Positions 11,703-24,849 of a DNA stretch of 64,000 bases are shown one piece after another (within the stretch, counting starts at the first letter, position 1; each line of letters begins with the position of its first letter). The stretch spans positions 2,315,793-2,379,792 of the forward strand of contig NC_054699.1 in the NCBI RefSeq assembly GCF_016097555.1. The letters are read 5' to 3'. A program made the position numbers and the translations under genes. The notes below the pieces were generated by a model, which had not been told where the DNA came from, did not search any database, and saw only the letters and a list, made by a program, of their open reading frames with translations. The DNA comes from Gigantopelta aegis (lineage: Eukaryota; Mollusca; Gastropoda; Neomphalida; Peltospiridae).

Positions 11703-13263
11703 ATTCAAAATATATTTAATTTGTTGTATAGAACAAATATTATATGTAGCACAGTATATTTTACTTAAAGCAGCAATCTCACTTCCCAGTTTCATAACAT
11801 CATTTTCTGATGCAAGATATATTACATGTGTATTTTCTTTAAATACATAGTTATCCTAAATAGTGAAGGCCATTTGAGCAGTATTAGTGATTTAACACAT
11901 GTTCATATGACTTACATTATTAACTGCATCAAAGTATATCGAAGAATGGTGATTCTTAGGTTAAAGAAAATGTAAATCTGTTCCAAATGGTTAATTAATA
12001 AACAATGTATTAGAGATTGCAGCTTTAATTTGTTGGTAGTAGTAGTCTGATATAATTATAGTATTAATAGTTAATATTGTTCTGTACATGTTATCCTCCT
12101 CTCTCCCCCCCCTCCTCCCCAAAAAAAAAATTAAAAAAAATTCAGTTAAGCAGTCAAATAAAAGACCTGGTTTTCCCGTCAGTTTGTAAAATGATTGAAA
12201 TATTTAGACAATTTGTAAATTACCTGAGTGAATCAGTCGACCACTTCACAAATTGCCTGAGAATGGACTGATTCTCATCTTTGACTGTGACATATACATT
12301 TTATATATATATTTACTGGCCTCCTAGAAATGGATGACTAGGGTGTTTTGGTATAGCTCATCTTATATCACCAATACACTACATCGTTATTAGTTTAATG
12401 TAAGACTGCGCATACATTATTAAAGACTTCTCTACCAATTATTATTGAATGTTTCCATAAATGTTTAAACTGTACAGTGCCTTTGATAAACATAAGTTAG
12501 ACATAACTGCCTTCAACAAAAGAACATTATTTTTTGTAACATTAATGTGAGAAAAGAACACATAATTATTTAATTTAGTATATTTATTGTCATTGTTACT
12601 TTTGTATGTATTCAATTTTGTTTGTTTGTTACTTTTCTTTTCTTTTAAAAGCTTGAATGTTTGTTTGTGTGTAAGTGTGTAAGAGTGACAATTGCTGTGA
12701 GTGTGAAATTGATATCCGGAGGGTAATAGGGTGGGGTGGGAGACAAACATTTATATGCCTAGAAACAAATTCTGGAGCATAGCCAATAATCACTGCCAAT
12801 GAGAGGGAAGGATATACACGACTTCACAGCTCTGTCACTGATGACGGTCCAACCATTACAAGTAAAACAGATAACTCTCATTAGTTCAAAGTATTGATAG
12901 AAAAGATGGAACAGTCGTAAAATCCTACTGACCTGGTAATAAAAAAATAAAAAAAATCCCCCCCCCACCAAAAAAAAATCCTGTCCCTTATTAAATTTAT
13001 CTAGCCTTCGAATTATTGCGTAGAAACAAACTAGTTAAGTTATCTTACCACATTTCTTTTCTTCAGTACAGTGCTGGCCTGAAGAACTAGTGTATTTTAA
13101 GATGTGTTTGAAGCTGTTGTTTTTATTTTCTGTTTGCTTGTTGCTCTACACTTTAACCTGTACATGTGGGACACTTAGTCTTGTTCTTCAAGTGACTGAT
13201 AAATTCACTTGGAAGCTTTATTTTCACAGCAAAAATACTGCAAAGATCATGATGCTTTTTTAA

Positions 13264-13265
<2 letters not shown>

Positions 13266-13300
<35 letters not shown>
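13266..13300. repeat. TA dinucleotide microsatellite
   Basis: An alternating TA run of about 16 units. Confidence 0.95.
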
Positions 13301-13301
<1 letters not shown>

Positions 13302-14599
13302 TTTCATATACCAATACTATGTTTCCCCTGATGTCAAGTAATATTTCTTCTGCTCTAGAATATGGTATCTAGATATATATTGTATAAGAAACTGTGGTCT
13401 GCTACAGAATGTCCATTCCATGTCATCCAATGATATTACAACGTTTGTAGATTCCTCAAAGCTTTGAATATACATGTATATATTGCTATACAGTGAACTT
13501 TTTTGAAGTAAGACAAAATTAATTTCTTTCATTGCTTAAAAATTCACTCACTCCAATAAATTCAATTTAGGCTTTGTTTTACCAGATCTGTTACTTTTGA
13601 AATTTAATAATTCACATTTAATAAAGTCCTAACTTCCTAAATCTGTCTTGGACAGACCACTGACCAAACTAAAACTGTGAACTTACGATGGCTGTGCATG
13701 AACGCTACTGGTAAATAATACAAGAATATTCCAATTCATTTACAAATTTTCAAATCCTTTTCGTATCAACACAACCCACTCAACAGATAACATTAATAAC
13801 AAGGACGAAACATTTTTTAACTTGTTGATTCTGTGAAATGGTATGGTTGTGAGGACAAAGTAGATTTTGACAGTTCATCAAGAATTAATTTGATATACCC
13901 AAGTGCCTTTTTTCTTCCCTTTCTTTAATTATTTTCCTAAAATGTTTATATAATTATTGAGGTAAGTAAAGCCAAAACCTGAACTTATATACTGTGTTTC
14001 AGGCATCATGGAAGGTTTTCTTCTTCATTGTTTAGATTATTCCAACAGTTTGTACCAAAAATTACAAGAAGTCTCATATGAGATGAAAAGTCTGTGTTTA
14101 ATTTGCATAGCATTCTCTTGTGCAGTCTTCACCAGAAAATGTGAGTTATTACTCCAAATCCCCTCCACACTCTCCTAATATTGGCATTCCAATCATACCA
14201 GTATTTCCACGTACGCACTGATACATTGTAATTGTAGTGTTGTATTGGTATCAAACTGCCTGAAACAAGCAACATGTTCACTCCACAAATTGTGTGCAAA
14301 AGTGGACATGTACTGTACGGGAGCAGCACTGAAAATTTACTCCTTTACATTCTGGCAAATTTTAAACTTCAGATGTCTGTTGAGAATGGTTTTCAGACAT
14401 TTGCTTAAATGATCATTATAGCTGATCCATATTTTATTAATACATTTTTAAGTTTTGAACTTAGCCTGCTAATACATATATGGTCTAAGATTTGGTACTC
14501 AAATTGGCCTCAATGGGTTCAGATTAGCATCCATACACTTGGATTGATCACAGTGGACTGACCACTACAGATACAGGTTGGCCACCATATTCCTTGTTT

Positions 14600-14745
14600 G
14601 ACTACTGTGGTGTGAGATAGGACATCAGTGACTACATTTAACTACCATAGTCAGATCGGCTACTGTGGCATGAGATTGGTCACCAGTGACTGCATTTAAC
14701 TCCCATAGTCAGATCGGTTACTGTGGCATCAAACATAGTGGACTT
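14600..14745 (+). repeat. Degenerate tandem repeat, about 70 bp
   Basis: Two adjacent copies run from TACTGTGG through ACATTTAACTACCATAGTCA to GATCGG; diverged partial units (TTGGCCACCATA) flank them on both sides. Confidence 0.7.
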
Positions 14746-14949
14746 AAATTGGCCACCATAGATTGCGAATGGGTACAAGAATGGTAGAATCAATGTGTAA
14801 CAGACATCCATGGTCCAGAATGCATAATAATACCGCATTCTTACCTTCCCACCACAGTTGCCCGATATTCTACTTTTATCAGTGATATCCTACTTTTGTC
14901 AGTTGTGTTTTACAGTTGGGTGAGCATTCTTTGTTTCTTACGAGAGTTA

Positions 14950-15033
14950 TTTTGATTGATTTGTATATTTAAACAATATTTAATTTGTATATTTAAACAA
15001 TCTTTAATTTGTATATCTGAACAATCTTTACAA
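14950..15033 (+). repeat. Tandem repeat, about 29 bp, three copies
   Basis: TTTAATTTGTATATTTAAAC followed by AATCT or AATAT recurs three times. Confidence 0.8.
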
Positions 15034-15256
15034 TGTCAGTTTCATAAATTTTGTTATATGTGGTATGCTAATTTATAGTGTGAGTTTTTGTAATTGAAAC
15101 AAATTATTTTATTCTATATACCATAGCACATTATTGGCTAATACATTTATTTATGAATATAAGGATTTTGTTATTTTTTATCCAATCAAGAGTTTCCCCA
15201 AATTCCATGTTTTAACAATACCTGCAAACTGTTATATCATTTATTCTTGAAAAGGA

Positions 15257-15561
15257 AATGTTTTGTTTAACGACGCACTCAACACATTTTATTTACAGTT
15301 ATGTGGTTAACAACCACACACAGATATTGAAAGAGGAAACCTGCTGTCGCCACTTCATGGGCTACTCTATATGATTAGCAGCAAGGTATCATTTATATGC
15401 ACCATCCCACAGACAGGATAGTACATACCATGGCCTTGGTTACACCAGTTGTGGAGCACTGGCTGGAACGAGAAATAGCCCAATGGGCCCACTGACGGGA
15501 ATTGATTCTAGATCGATCGCGCATCAAGCGAGCGCTGTACCACTGAGCTACGTCCCGCCCC
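15257..15561 (-). mobile_element. SINE, family 1 head and body with alternative tail, inverted
   Basis: The reverse strand starts GGGGCGGGACGTAGCTCAGT, has a clear B-box-like region (GCGATCGATCTAGAATCAAT) and the family body. Its 3' part differs from the common tail: on + it reads TTTGTTTAACGACGCACTCA then ACACATTTTATTTACAG, and the body has a TGGCGACAGCAGG variant. The same variant tail occurs at 58560-58813. Confidence 0.88.
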
Positions 15562-15572
15562 TCCTTTATTCT

Positions 15573-15668
15573 TCGATGCAATAAGGGATCTTTTATATTC
15601 ATGTATGCACAGGCAGGACAGCACATACCATGATGTTTGTAATACCAGTCATGGGGCACTGGTTGGTA
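15573..15668 (-). mobile_element. SINE fragment, inverted
   Basis: Only the central body is present (GGGATCTTTTATATTCATG on +, then ACCAGTCATGGGGCACTGGT). Confidence 0.7.
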
Positions 15669-15725
15669 CCTAGTAAAGTTATCCACATTGTTCGTCCAGT
15701 GTTACGTTCATCTCTGTGTATACTG

Positions 15726-16047
15726 GGGCAGGATTTAGCTCAGTTGGTAGAGCACTCACCTGAGTTGCTTAGGTCACAGGATCGAAACCTCTCAGTGGAA
15801 CCTTTATCTGACTGTTTCCCCTCCCCTCCCCCATCTCAACCAGTGCCCTGTGACTGCTGTATGAAAGGTTTTGCTGTCCTGTGTGTGAAAGTGCATATAA
15901 AAGATCACTTGTTGCTTTAGTATTAGTAATCCATGTGGCTACAGCCGGTTTCTTTTAAGACTATATATTTCTGAATTATAAAATGTTTGACATCCAACAG
16001 CTGATTAATAAATCGGTGTGTTCAAGTGAGGTTAAACAAAACAAACT
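15726..16047 (+). mobile_element. SINE, family 3 (TAGCTCAGTTGGTAGAGC head)
   Basis: The head GGATTTAGCTCAGTTGGTAG is a good tRNA A-box region, with a B-box-like GGTCACAGGATCGAAAC. The middle (GTGCATATAAAAGATCACTT) and the tail (CTGATTAATAAATCGGTGTG, then GTTAAACAAAACAAAC) are shared with family 1, so head and tail have separate histories. Confidence 0.85.
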
Positions 16048-16105
16048 TTGTGTATGCCAGAGATGAGCCTCTTATTGAACTAGTATTTCAATTTATCTGC
16101 ATAGC

Positions 16106-16403
16106 TGTGTCCTAAAGTGCTCGTTTGATGCGTGGTAGGTCTAGGATCGATCCCAGTCAGTGGGCCCATTGGGATATTTTTCATTCCAGCCAGTGCACCA
16201 TGACTGGTATATCATTTTAAGGCTGTGGTATGTGCTATCCTGTCTCTGGGATGGTGCATCTAAAAGATCCCTTGCTACTAATGGAAAAATGTAGCAGGTT
16301 TCCTCTCTAAGACTATATGTGAAAAGTACCAAATGTTTGACATCCAACAGCCAATGATTAATAAATCAGTGTGCTTTAGTGGTGTCGTTAAACAAAACAA
16401 ACT
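16106..16403 (+). mobile_element. SINE, family 1
   Basis: Partial head (GTGCTCGTTTGATGCGTGGT), then the complete body and tail, ending GTCGTTAAACAAAACAAACT. Confidence 0.88.
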
Positions 16404-16512
16404 AACAAAAAGTGTCCAGTAAGGTTTAAGCATGCTGTACCGAAACGTACATACACTGTCTAGCATGTGTGTTCACTCCAGAGGTTAATGAGTAATGTCA
16501 ATGATAAGTTAA

Positions 16513-16799
16513 ACTTTGTTTTGTTTAATGACACCACTGGAGCACATTGATTAATTAATCATCAGCTATTGGATGTCAAACATTTGGTGGTTCTGACTCG
16601 TAGTCATCAGAAGAAACCAGCTACATTTTTCCTAATGCAGCAAGGGATCTTTATATGTACTTTCCCACATTGTCCAGTTGTGGTGCACTGGTTGGAACGA
16701 GAAAACGCCCAATCAGCTGAATGGATCCACCGAGGTGGTTCGATCCTGCGACGCGAGCACCTCAAGCAAGCACTCAACTGACTGAGGTAAATCCTGCCA
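16513..16799 (-). mobile_element. SINE, family 1, inverted, diverged
   Basis: The tail on + begins TTTGTTTAATGACACCACTG. The head region at 16730-16799 is diverged but recognisable (CGCGAGCACCTCAAGCAAGC). Confidence 0.8.
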
Positions 16800-17023
16800 C
16801 TAATGTCAGTGAAGTGGCCTTGCTACTCATCACTCTGCTGCCCAAGCACTATGGGTAGGAGGTGGTACTGAACCCAGCACTTAGCACTTACAAGCCTTAA
16901 ACCTGATATATCAGCCTGCCTGTATTTATCCTTTACATGTACAGCTATTACAGTCCTTTCTTTCTGTATAATAATTCACAAACAATACCCCAACCCACCC
17001 ATCCCAAAAATAATAAAAAGTTC

Positions 17024-17255
17024 AAGTTTGTTTTGTTTAATGACACCACTACAGTACATTGATTTATTAATCATCAGCTATTAGATGTTAAACATTTACT
17101 AATTCTAATGCTTAAGAGGAAATCTGCTACATTTTTCCATTAGTAGCAAGAGATCTTTTTTATGCACTTTCCCCACAGAGACCAAGCATAGCACATACCC
17201 CAATAGTGGAGCACTGGTTGAGGCAGCATAAGCCCAATCAGAGAATAAGTCCACT
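17024..17255 (-). mobile_element. SINE, family 1, inverted, diverged
   Basis: The tail on + reads TTTGTTTAATGACACCACTA; the body is worn and the head is largely lost. Confidence 0.75.
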
Positions 17256-17471
17256 AAGTAATTCAACAAAAAAGAAAGAACAAATTAGCCCAATTTACAC
17301 TCATGATAGGTGAGGCAGAATATGTTGATGATTCACAAACACCTGGTATTGTCACTGTCTGGTAATTCATGATGGGGAACCATCACATTTTTCAGATGTC
17401 TACTGAGCCTTGTGGTAGAGATTTGGCCAACCAGTCTTGGGAGAGAGGGTCCCAAACACTGGAGAGTGAAA

Positions 17472-17684
17472 AGTTTATTTTGTTTAATGACACCACTAGA
17501 GCACATTGATTTTGTTAATCACTGGCTATTGAATGTCAAACATTTGGTAATTTTGACATATAGTCTTGGAGAGGAAACCTACTACATTTTTCAATTAGTG
17601 GCATGGTATCTTTTAATAGAACTATCCCACAGACAAGACTGAAGGCACAACATATGAGCACTTTACCACTGGGCTATGTCATGC
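17472..17684 (-). mobile_element. SINE, family 1, inverted, internally shortened
   Basis: Tail and body are present, then a jump to the end of the head (CTTTACCACTGGGCTATGTC on +). A poly-C run of about 24 bases follows at 17683-17707. Confidence 0.75.
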
Positions 17685-18059
17685 CCCCCCCCCCCCCCCC
17701 CCCCCCACCCCCATTCTGGAGGATGTCAGTCCTAGGGACGAAGGATATGACTATTTCTTGGGAATATACTGATGTGACGTTATGATTATCAAACATTCCG
17801 TGACACTTGTCTGGTGCAGAGATATGGTTTTAATTGTGTTAATGGTTGTGTCATTTCAATTATTTGCACTTTCAAGACAGGATAGCACATATCGTCATTA
17901 GGCACTGGGGAACTAAAACCAATTGTAGTTATTGTACTAAACATATTAGTTTTTTCTGCATTTCTTCTCTTTCCTGTTAATTCCCAAAACCTTTGTCTGC
18001 AAAAAATATGACACCCACCCCCCAAATAATTAAATAAATAAAAAATCATTGTAGAAATT

Positions 18060-21000
18060 CAGAAAGATGAAACAAAACCAAACAACAAATCAATGATATC
18101 TGAACAGAAATTGATAGAATAGACCAAAAAGAACAATTATAAAAGAAAGTAACAAAAAGAACAATACACCAAAACGTTGAACCTAAAAGAGTGAAACCGA
18201 AATGCTAAACTGTAACTATTGTAACATACCTTTTCTTTTGTGGTCCTTGTTTTACTTCTATTATTTTGTTTGATCTCTCAGATTCCAACATGTTATAAAA
18301 TAAAATAAAAATAAATAAATAAACTACAATATTTTTAAAAACACAACAAGAATAAACCAATGTACATGAAACCAAACCAAATCAGACAAAATACAATAGC
18401 TAAAAAACAACAAAAAGAAGACTAAATATACTTAAGAAAACAATTAGAAAAAAAGCAAAACAATAAAGATAAGGAACTGTAATAGCAATCAATAAATAAA
18501 GCAGAACAAGACATACAGAGAAAGACCAAAGAATAATGAGAAAAGATGTACATGGAAGTCAAAACAAAATAGTGATAAATCAAAATTAATAGAAAGGAAC
18601 ATAGACAAATAGAACTGATGCAGAAATTATTACGATAAATGAGCAGAAATCAATAATCAGAAAACAGAATAGATCCAAATATTAGAAAACAGAACAGCAA
18701 AAAAAAAAAAAGAATAAAAAAAATGAAAAAGAATAAACAACAATATAGAAAAACAGAACAAAAGTCATTAATGATTAGTCACAACAAATGGAACAAAAGT
18801 CATTGATGATTAGTCAGAACAAATAGAACAAAAGTCATTGATGATTAATCAGAACAAACGGAACAAAAGTCATTGATGATTAATCAGAAGAAATAGAACA
18901 AAAATCAGTGATGAGAAAACAGAACAAACATCAATGAGAAGAAACGCAGAAATGTAATCAATAATTTAAAAAAAAGAAAAAATGAATAACGAAAAAACAG
19001 AACAAACAAGAAAAGAAATGAACAATGAGAAAACAATATAAACCTATGAGAAAACAGAACAGAAATGAATAGTGAGAAAACAGAAGAAACAGAACAAAAA
19101 TGAATAGTGAGAAAACAGAAGAAACAGAAGAGAAATGAATAGTGAGAAAACAGAATGTATATGAATAAAGAGAAAATGGAACTGAACAGAAATCAAACAC
19201 CAAAGAATAGAAATCCATGATGAAAAATATTAAGAAAACCCCCAAACCAAGAACAAATAAAAATCAATAGTGACGAAACAAAATGGAACAGAAATTGAGG
19301 ACGACAAAAATCCAGAATAGAACAAATCAGTGAGAAACAACAGAAATCAATAATGATATAAAACACAACAAATAAGTCAGAAATTAACAATGAGAAAATA
19401 ACAGAAATCAATAATGATAAAACACAACAAGTAAGTCAGAAATTAACAATGAGAAAACAATAGAAATCAGTAATAAGAAAACACAACAAATAAGTCAGAA
19501 ATTAACAATTAGAAAACAATAGAAATCAGTAATCAGTAATAAGAAAACACAACAAGTAAGTCAGAAATTAACAATGAGAAAACAAAAGAAATCAGTAATG
19601 ATAAAACACAACAAATAAGTCGGAAATGAACAATGAGAAAAAAAGAGAAATCAGTAATGATAAAACCAACAAATAAGTGAGAAATTAACAATGAGAAAAC
19701 AAGATAAATCAGTAATGATAAAACACAACAAATAAGTCGGAAATTAACAATGAGAAAACAAGATAAATCAGTAATGAGAAAACACAACAAATAAGTCGGA
19801 AATTAACAATGAGCAAACAAGATAAATCAGTAATGAGAAAACACAACAAATAAGTCGGAAATTAACAATGAGAAAACAACAGAAATCAGTAATGATAAAA
19901 GACAACAAATAAGTCGGAAATTAACAATGAGAAAACAACAGAAATTAGTAATAAGAAAACACAACAAATAAGTCAGAAATGATAAAACAACAAATAAGTC
20001 GGAAATTAACAATGAGAAAACAACAGAAATCAGTAATGATAAAACACAACAAATAAGTCGGAAATTAACAATGAGAAAACAACAGAAATCAGTAATGATA
20101 AAAGACAACAAATAAGTCGGAAATTAACAATGAGAAAACAATAGAAATCATTAATGATAAAACAACAAATAAGTAAGAAATTAACGAGAAAACAACAAAA
20201 ATAAATAATGATAAAATACAACAAATAAGTCAGAAATTAACAAGGAAAAAACAATTAGAAATCAATAATGAGAAAACAAAACAGAAATCAGTGGTGTGAA
20301 ACAGAATACATAACAAAATTAGTATTGAGAAAACAGAATAAATATAAATCAATGATGAAAAACCCAAATAGAAAAGAAATCAATATCGATAATGGGAAAA
20401 CATAACAGAAATCAATAAGTAGAAAATGGAACAGAAATAAACAATGAGCAGAGAAGCAGAGCAGTATAGAAAAAAAAGAGAAAACTTAATAACACAAGAG
20501 AATAAAAATCGATTAGAAAACAGAACAGAACAGAAAGCAGTAATGAAAAAACCAAAAAAACACCCCTAAATGTATGGTAAATTGATAACTAGAAAACAGA
20601 ACCAAGAGAAATCAAAATGAGAAACAGAAACAAATTAGTAAAGTGAAAACAGAACAGAATAAAAAATCAAATTATGAGACCACTAATCAAAACAGAAATT
20701 AATAATGAGAAAACAAAACAGAAACAAATCAGTAAAGTGAAAACAGAAGAGAATAAAAATCAAATTATGAGACAACTAATCAAAACAGAACTTAATGAGA
20801 AAACAGAACCATTAAACAAAAATTAATAACAAAACAAAAACCAACAGAAATAAATGGTGAGAGAAAACTTATCAGATTCTTCTTCTTGTACTTCTTGTTC
20901 TTCATTCAATGTTTTATAGCCATCTGGGTGTGGCGATGAAGTTCGCCATACAGAACAGATTTGAAAACAATAACTGAACAAAACAGAAATCAATCATGAA

Positions 21001-22560
21001 AAAAGAGAACAAAACAGAAATCAATCTTGAGAAAAGAGAACAAAACAGAAATCAATCTTGAGAAAAGTTTTTTCTCTTCAATAATGAGAAAACAGAAAAG
21101 CAAAACAACAGAACAGAAAACAATGATAAAAAAACCAAAACAGAATTAATAATGAAAAACAAAAATCAATAATGAAAAAAAAATTCAGTGCAAAAATCAG
21201 AAAAACAGAACAGAAATTAATGAAACAAAATAACAGAACAGAAATTGGTGAAAACAGAACAGACCTGAACAGTAATTAACATGACAACAAAACACATTCA
21301 AAATCAAGAGACAACAAAACCACATTCAAAATCAATGATGAGTATATAAATCGATGCTGAAACAAAATATACTCTGCAAAACAAGTAGGGGAACCTGAAA
21401 TATTTATGTTAATATCAACTCTTAGACTGAACATATGTTTTGACCACAGAAATCCTAGTAAAGAACGTTAAGGTCTGTTTATCAACACACCGAAATACAT
21501 TCCATAGTTTGCACGTGCAGCACGCAGTTGCCCCGTATACGTGCGTGGGGTGTCAATTCTCGATTTTGACAATTTCCAGGAAGGTCCATTAATCAATGTG
21601 GAACATTATTTCTGTCAATCTTTTTCATTCTGTTGATCATACAGTTGTTATTGTTTTGTTTTTAGTAATTTTTATTGTTTGAATTTGCGATTTACTGATA
21701 ATAAACCATCAACTTTCAAATTTCACTTCTGAACCCAATCGTCCTTCATCATCTGTGGTGGTCATAAAACCTACTGCTATACTGAACTACCAGTTGTAAT
21801 GTTTGCCCAATTAATTCACTATTATCATATAACTATTCACCACAGCTAATATACCTTACAATTTTGGCAATTGTAAATTCCTATTAGTGTTCCCCTACTT
21901 TTTGGAAGAGTATAGAACAAAATCAGAACAGAAATTGATGGAAAAATTAGAACCAAAACAACAGAAATTAATAATGAGACAACAGAAGAAACAGAACACA
22001 AATTAATGACGAGAAAACAAAACAGAAAGCAGGAATGAAAAACAAAACAGAATTAAATAGAAATTAATAACTAGAAAAGAGAACAAAGAGAAATCAATGA
22101 TTAGAAAACAGAACTAACAAAAATCAATGAGAAAAGAGAACCATTAAAGAGAAATTAATAATAAAAAATCAGAACCAACAAAAATCAATGAGAGAAAACA
22201 AAACAGACTGTTTTTCTTCTTCTTCATCCGATCTTTTTATAGCTATCATATCAGCAATCCGGATGTGGTGAAAAAAACCCACAAAAAAATAAAACAAGAA
22301 CAAAATAGAAATCAATAAGAAGAAAACAGAACAAAATATCATCCATGAGAAAACTGAACATAACAGAAGTCAATAATGAGAAAACAAAACAAACAAAACA
22401 AAAATCAATAATGAGAAAACAGAACAAACAAAAATTAATGATGAATAAAGAGGAGAAAAAAAGAAGATGAAAAACAAAACAAACACAAAAGAATCAATAA
22501 AACAGAACAAAAAGCAATAATCCGAAAACATAACAGTACGAAAATCAGAATTTTTTTTTT
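18060..22560 (+). repeat. A-rich degenerate tandem repeat field
   Basis: About 4.5 kb are built from variants of AATCAATAATGAGAAAACAG with strong A excess and few T runs on this strand. From about 19330 to 20240 it becomes a more regular array of roughly 59 bp (ACAACAAATAAGTCGGAAAT, then TAACAATGAGAAAACAAC, then AGAAATCAGTAATGATAAAA). The reverse strand therefore shows long, repetitive, hydrophobic open frames (FSLLISDLFVV-like), which are products of the repeat. A Tc1-type MITE interrupts it at 21372-21910, and two related T-rich inserts sit near 20880 and 22205. Confidence 0.88.
21372..21910. mobile_element. Tc1/mariner-type MITE
   Basis: Ends CTCTGCAAAACAAGTAGGGG and its inverse CCCCTACTTTTTGGAAGAG are flanked by TA at 21370-21371 and 21911-21912. 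About 540 bases of unique-looking DNA lie inside, without a transposase frame. Its insertion splits the A-rich field. Confidence 0.8.
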
Positions 22561-22770
22561 TTAACTTTTATTATTTAATTTTTTTTAATGATAAATCAAA
22601 CTGAAATTATCTACAAAACCCCCCCAAAAAACAATGTCAATGGAGGCTGGGAAGGACTAAATTAAAAAACAAAAAACAAAAAAAACAACCCCTCCCCCCA
22701 AAAAAAAACAACAAAAAAAAACAAAAACAAACAAACAACAACAACAACATACCACCATTTGTTAAAGAGA

Positions 22771-23147
22771 GGTGGGGGATCTAGCTCAGTCGGTGGAGCA
22801 CACACCCGAGGTGTTTGTGTCGAAGTAGCCCAAGTACTCATTATGAGAGCGTGTTTATGTCCAAATGTCCGTCTAGATCTCTTACAGTCAGAGTACCCGG
22901 GCTAGGGTCGAATGATCGTATCCGTATCCCCTCTCTATTTGGATCCCCCCGTCCCAAATAGTGTCCCACGAATGGTATATAAAATGTCATGGTATGTGCC
23001 GTCTAGTCTATGAAAAAGTGCAATAAAAAATCCCTACTAATGGAAAATGTAGCGGGTTTCCTCTAAGAGTAAGACTATATGTCAAAAATGTTTGACATCC
23101 AATAGCCGATGATTAATAAATCAATGTGCTCTAGTGGTGTCGTTAAA
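22771..23147 (+). mobile_element. SINE, family 3 head with insertion
   Basis: The head GGATCTAGCTCAGTCGGTGG is followed by extra sequence before the body, and the tail is the common one (CCGATGATTAATAAATCAAT, then GGTGTCGTTAAA). Confidence 0.8.
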
Positions 23148-23857
23148 TTGACAGAACAAAACGAAATTAAAGAGCTAAGCTTATATGGGCGTTGGAAGCG
23201 GGAGAGGCTATTAAAAATATATAGAACTATTAGAAGTAATCGATCTATCCCCACCCAAACTTTAATATAGAGTATTTTTAAAGACAGTTCACTGGCCTAT
23301 CCGAGTTCAAATCGAATCAAATCAGTTTATTCATAAGTACATGAGTTCAAAATCATACACACACACATCACCCCTTAGCGCAGTTATTGATATCTTCCCG
23401 ACGGCTCTGAAAATATTGCGTTGCCAGTAAAATCACCGATATTGGCAAACCGGAAACAAAAATCCCAGTAAACTAATAATTTATAAACAAACCAAACTTA
23501 CTAAGTCGCAATGTTTTGATGTCCTAATAACAACCATGTGACGTAAAAACATTGATGACGTCAACAAAGCCCGTTGTTAACGAGAGTGTTATATCGCCTA
23601 GCGAGCTGAGCGTCCCCACCCACCCCTCGCAAACAGTTACTATTAACACTGGTAAAGTCTGTTCTCATAGTATTTTTTATATATTTTTTTTTAGATTTAC
23701 TTTATTTTAGATGTGAATCTGTAGTGAAAGTAACATATTCTGCGCTATTGCCGCATTTTCACAGCGAGGTTCCACATGAGAAAGACGCCGAAATATGGTC
23801 ATGGGGCAACCAAATGTGACCCCACTATATATAGCTGTTTGGCAGTAATGCTAATAC

Positions 23858-24052
23858 ATGGGCGTACATAGGATTTTGAAAAGGGGTTCCAAAATAGATT
23901 GCAGAGATATTGCGCATATATTTCTATGTTGAGTAAATATAATAATGTCAGATATCAATGTCAGATATATTAAATTATAAAAAAAACGATTTCAGGAGGG
24001 GTTCGGTCGAACCCATCGACCCCCCCCCCCCCCCCCATGTACGCCCATGTAA
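23858..24052. mobile_element. Short inverted-repeat element
   Basis: Ends ACATGGGCGTACATAGGA and CATGTACGCCCATGT are inverse to each other around about 190 bases, which include a poly-C run at 24020-24036. No clear target duplication. Confidence 0.5.
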
Positions 24053-24394
24053 TATGAACAAATAAAGTTATCCAATTCGCACATTTTCATTTCATTCTGG
24101 CAAAATTCAGCTTGCCCCCCCCCCAAAAAAAAAGGAAGCCCTACGCCTATGATCACAACAATATATGTTTAATATATAGCACCCCCCTCCCCGAGGCTAC
24201 ACACTTTTTTCTGTCAATAAAACTAAATTTGCGACAGTAGAAACCACCGACAGCACAGTACAACAAACAAAAACAAAACAAAAACAAACTTACATCGCAG
24301 ACAGCCATGTGACGTCAATGCATTGATGACGTCAACAAAGTCCGTAGCCAAGGAAAACGACAAATACTTCCCCATCTGCCTGTCTCAATTCAGT

Positions 24395-24396
<2 letters not shown>

Positions 24397-24452
<56 letters not shown>
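24397..24452. repeat. CT dinucleotide microsatellite
   Basis: An uninterrupted CT run of about 28 units. Confidence 0.97.
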
Positions 24453-24454
<2 letters not shown>

Positions 24455-24470
24455 AGCTTCCTATAAAACT

Positions 24471-24782
24471 GAGGCGGGACGTAGCCCAGTGGTAGAACGT
24501 TCGATTGATGCGCGGTCGGTCTATGATCGATCCCCGTAGGTGGGCCCATTGGGCTGTTTCTCGTTCCAGCCAGTGCACCATATCAACGGTGATGGTATGT
24601 GCTTTCCTGTCTGTGAAATAGTGCATATAAAATTATTAAATACCCCTTGCTACTCATGAAAAAATGTAGCGGGTTTCTCCTCTAAGACTATATTCAAAAT
24701 TACCAAATGTTTAACGTCCAATATATAGCCGATGATTAATAAATCAATGTGCTCTAGTTGTCTTGTTAAACAAATCAAACTT
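24471..24782 (+). mobile_element. SINE, family 1, full length
   Basis: The head GAGGCGGGACGTAGCCCAGT and a B-box-like GGTCTATGATCGATCCCCG are intact, followed by the body and the tail ending CTTGTTAAACAAATCAAAC. A second partial tail follows at 24790-24842. This is a good reference copy. Confidence 0.92.
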
Positions 24783-24849
24783 TAACTTTTTCAATAACCG
24801 ATGATTTATGTACTCTAGTGATGTCGTTAAACAAAACAAACATTAACTT

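Larger units (their letters stand above)
11712..15256. other. Intergenic stretch without a supported gene
   Basis: I find no exon-like open stretch with splice signals here. It holds A/T-rich DNA, a poly-C/poly-A run near 12104-12140, a TA microsatellite and two small tandem repeats listed separately. Confidence 0.6.

Noticed and set aside
15726..15800. Possible functional tRNA gene (TAGCTCAGTTGGTAGAGC)
   Set aside because: It continues into a SINE body and tail and lacks a proper acceptor stem; similar heads recur in other SINE copies.
18958..20224. Reverse-strand frames rich in F, L, S and V resembling membrane proteins
   Set aside because: They follow the A-rich tandem repeat exactly and have no independent start, splice or codon signal.
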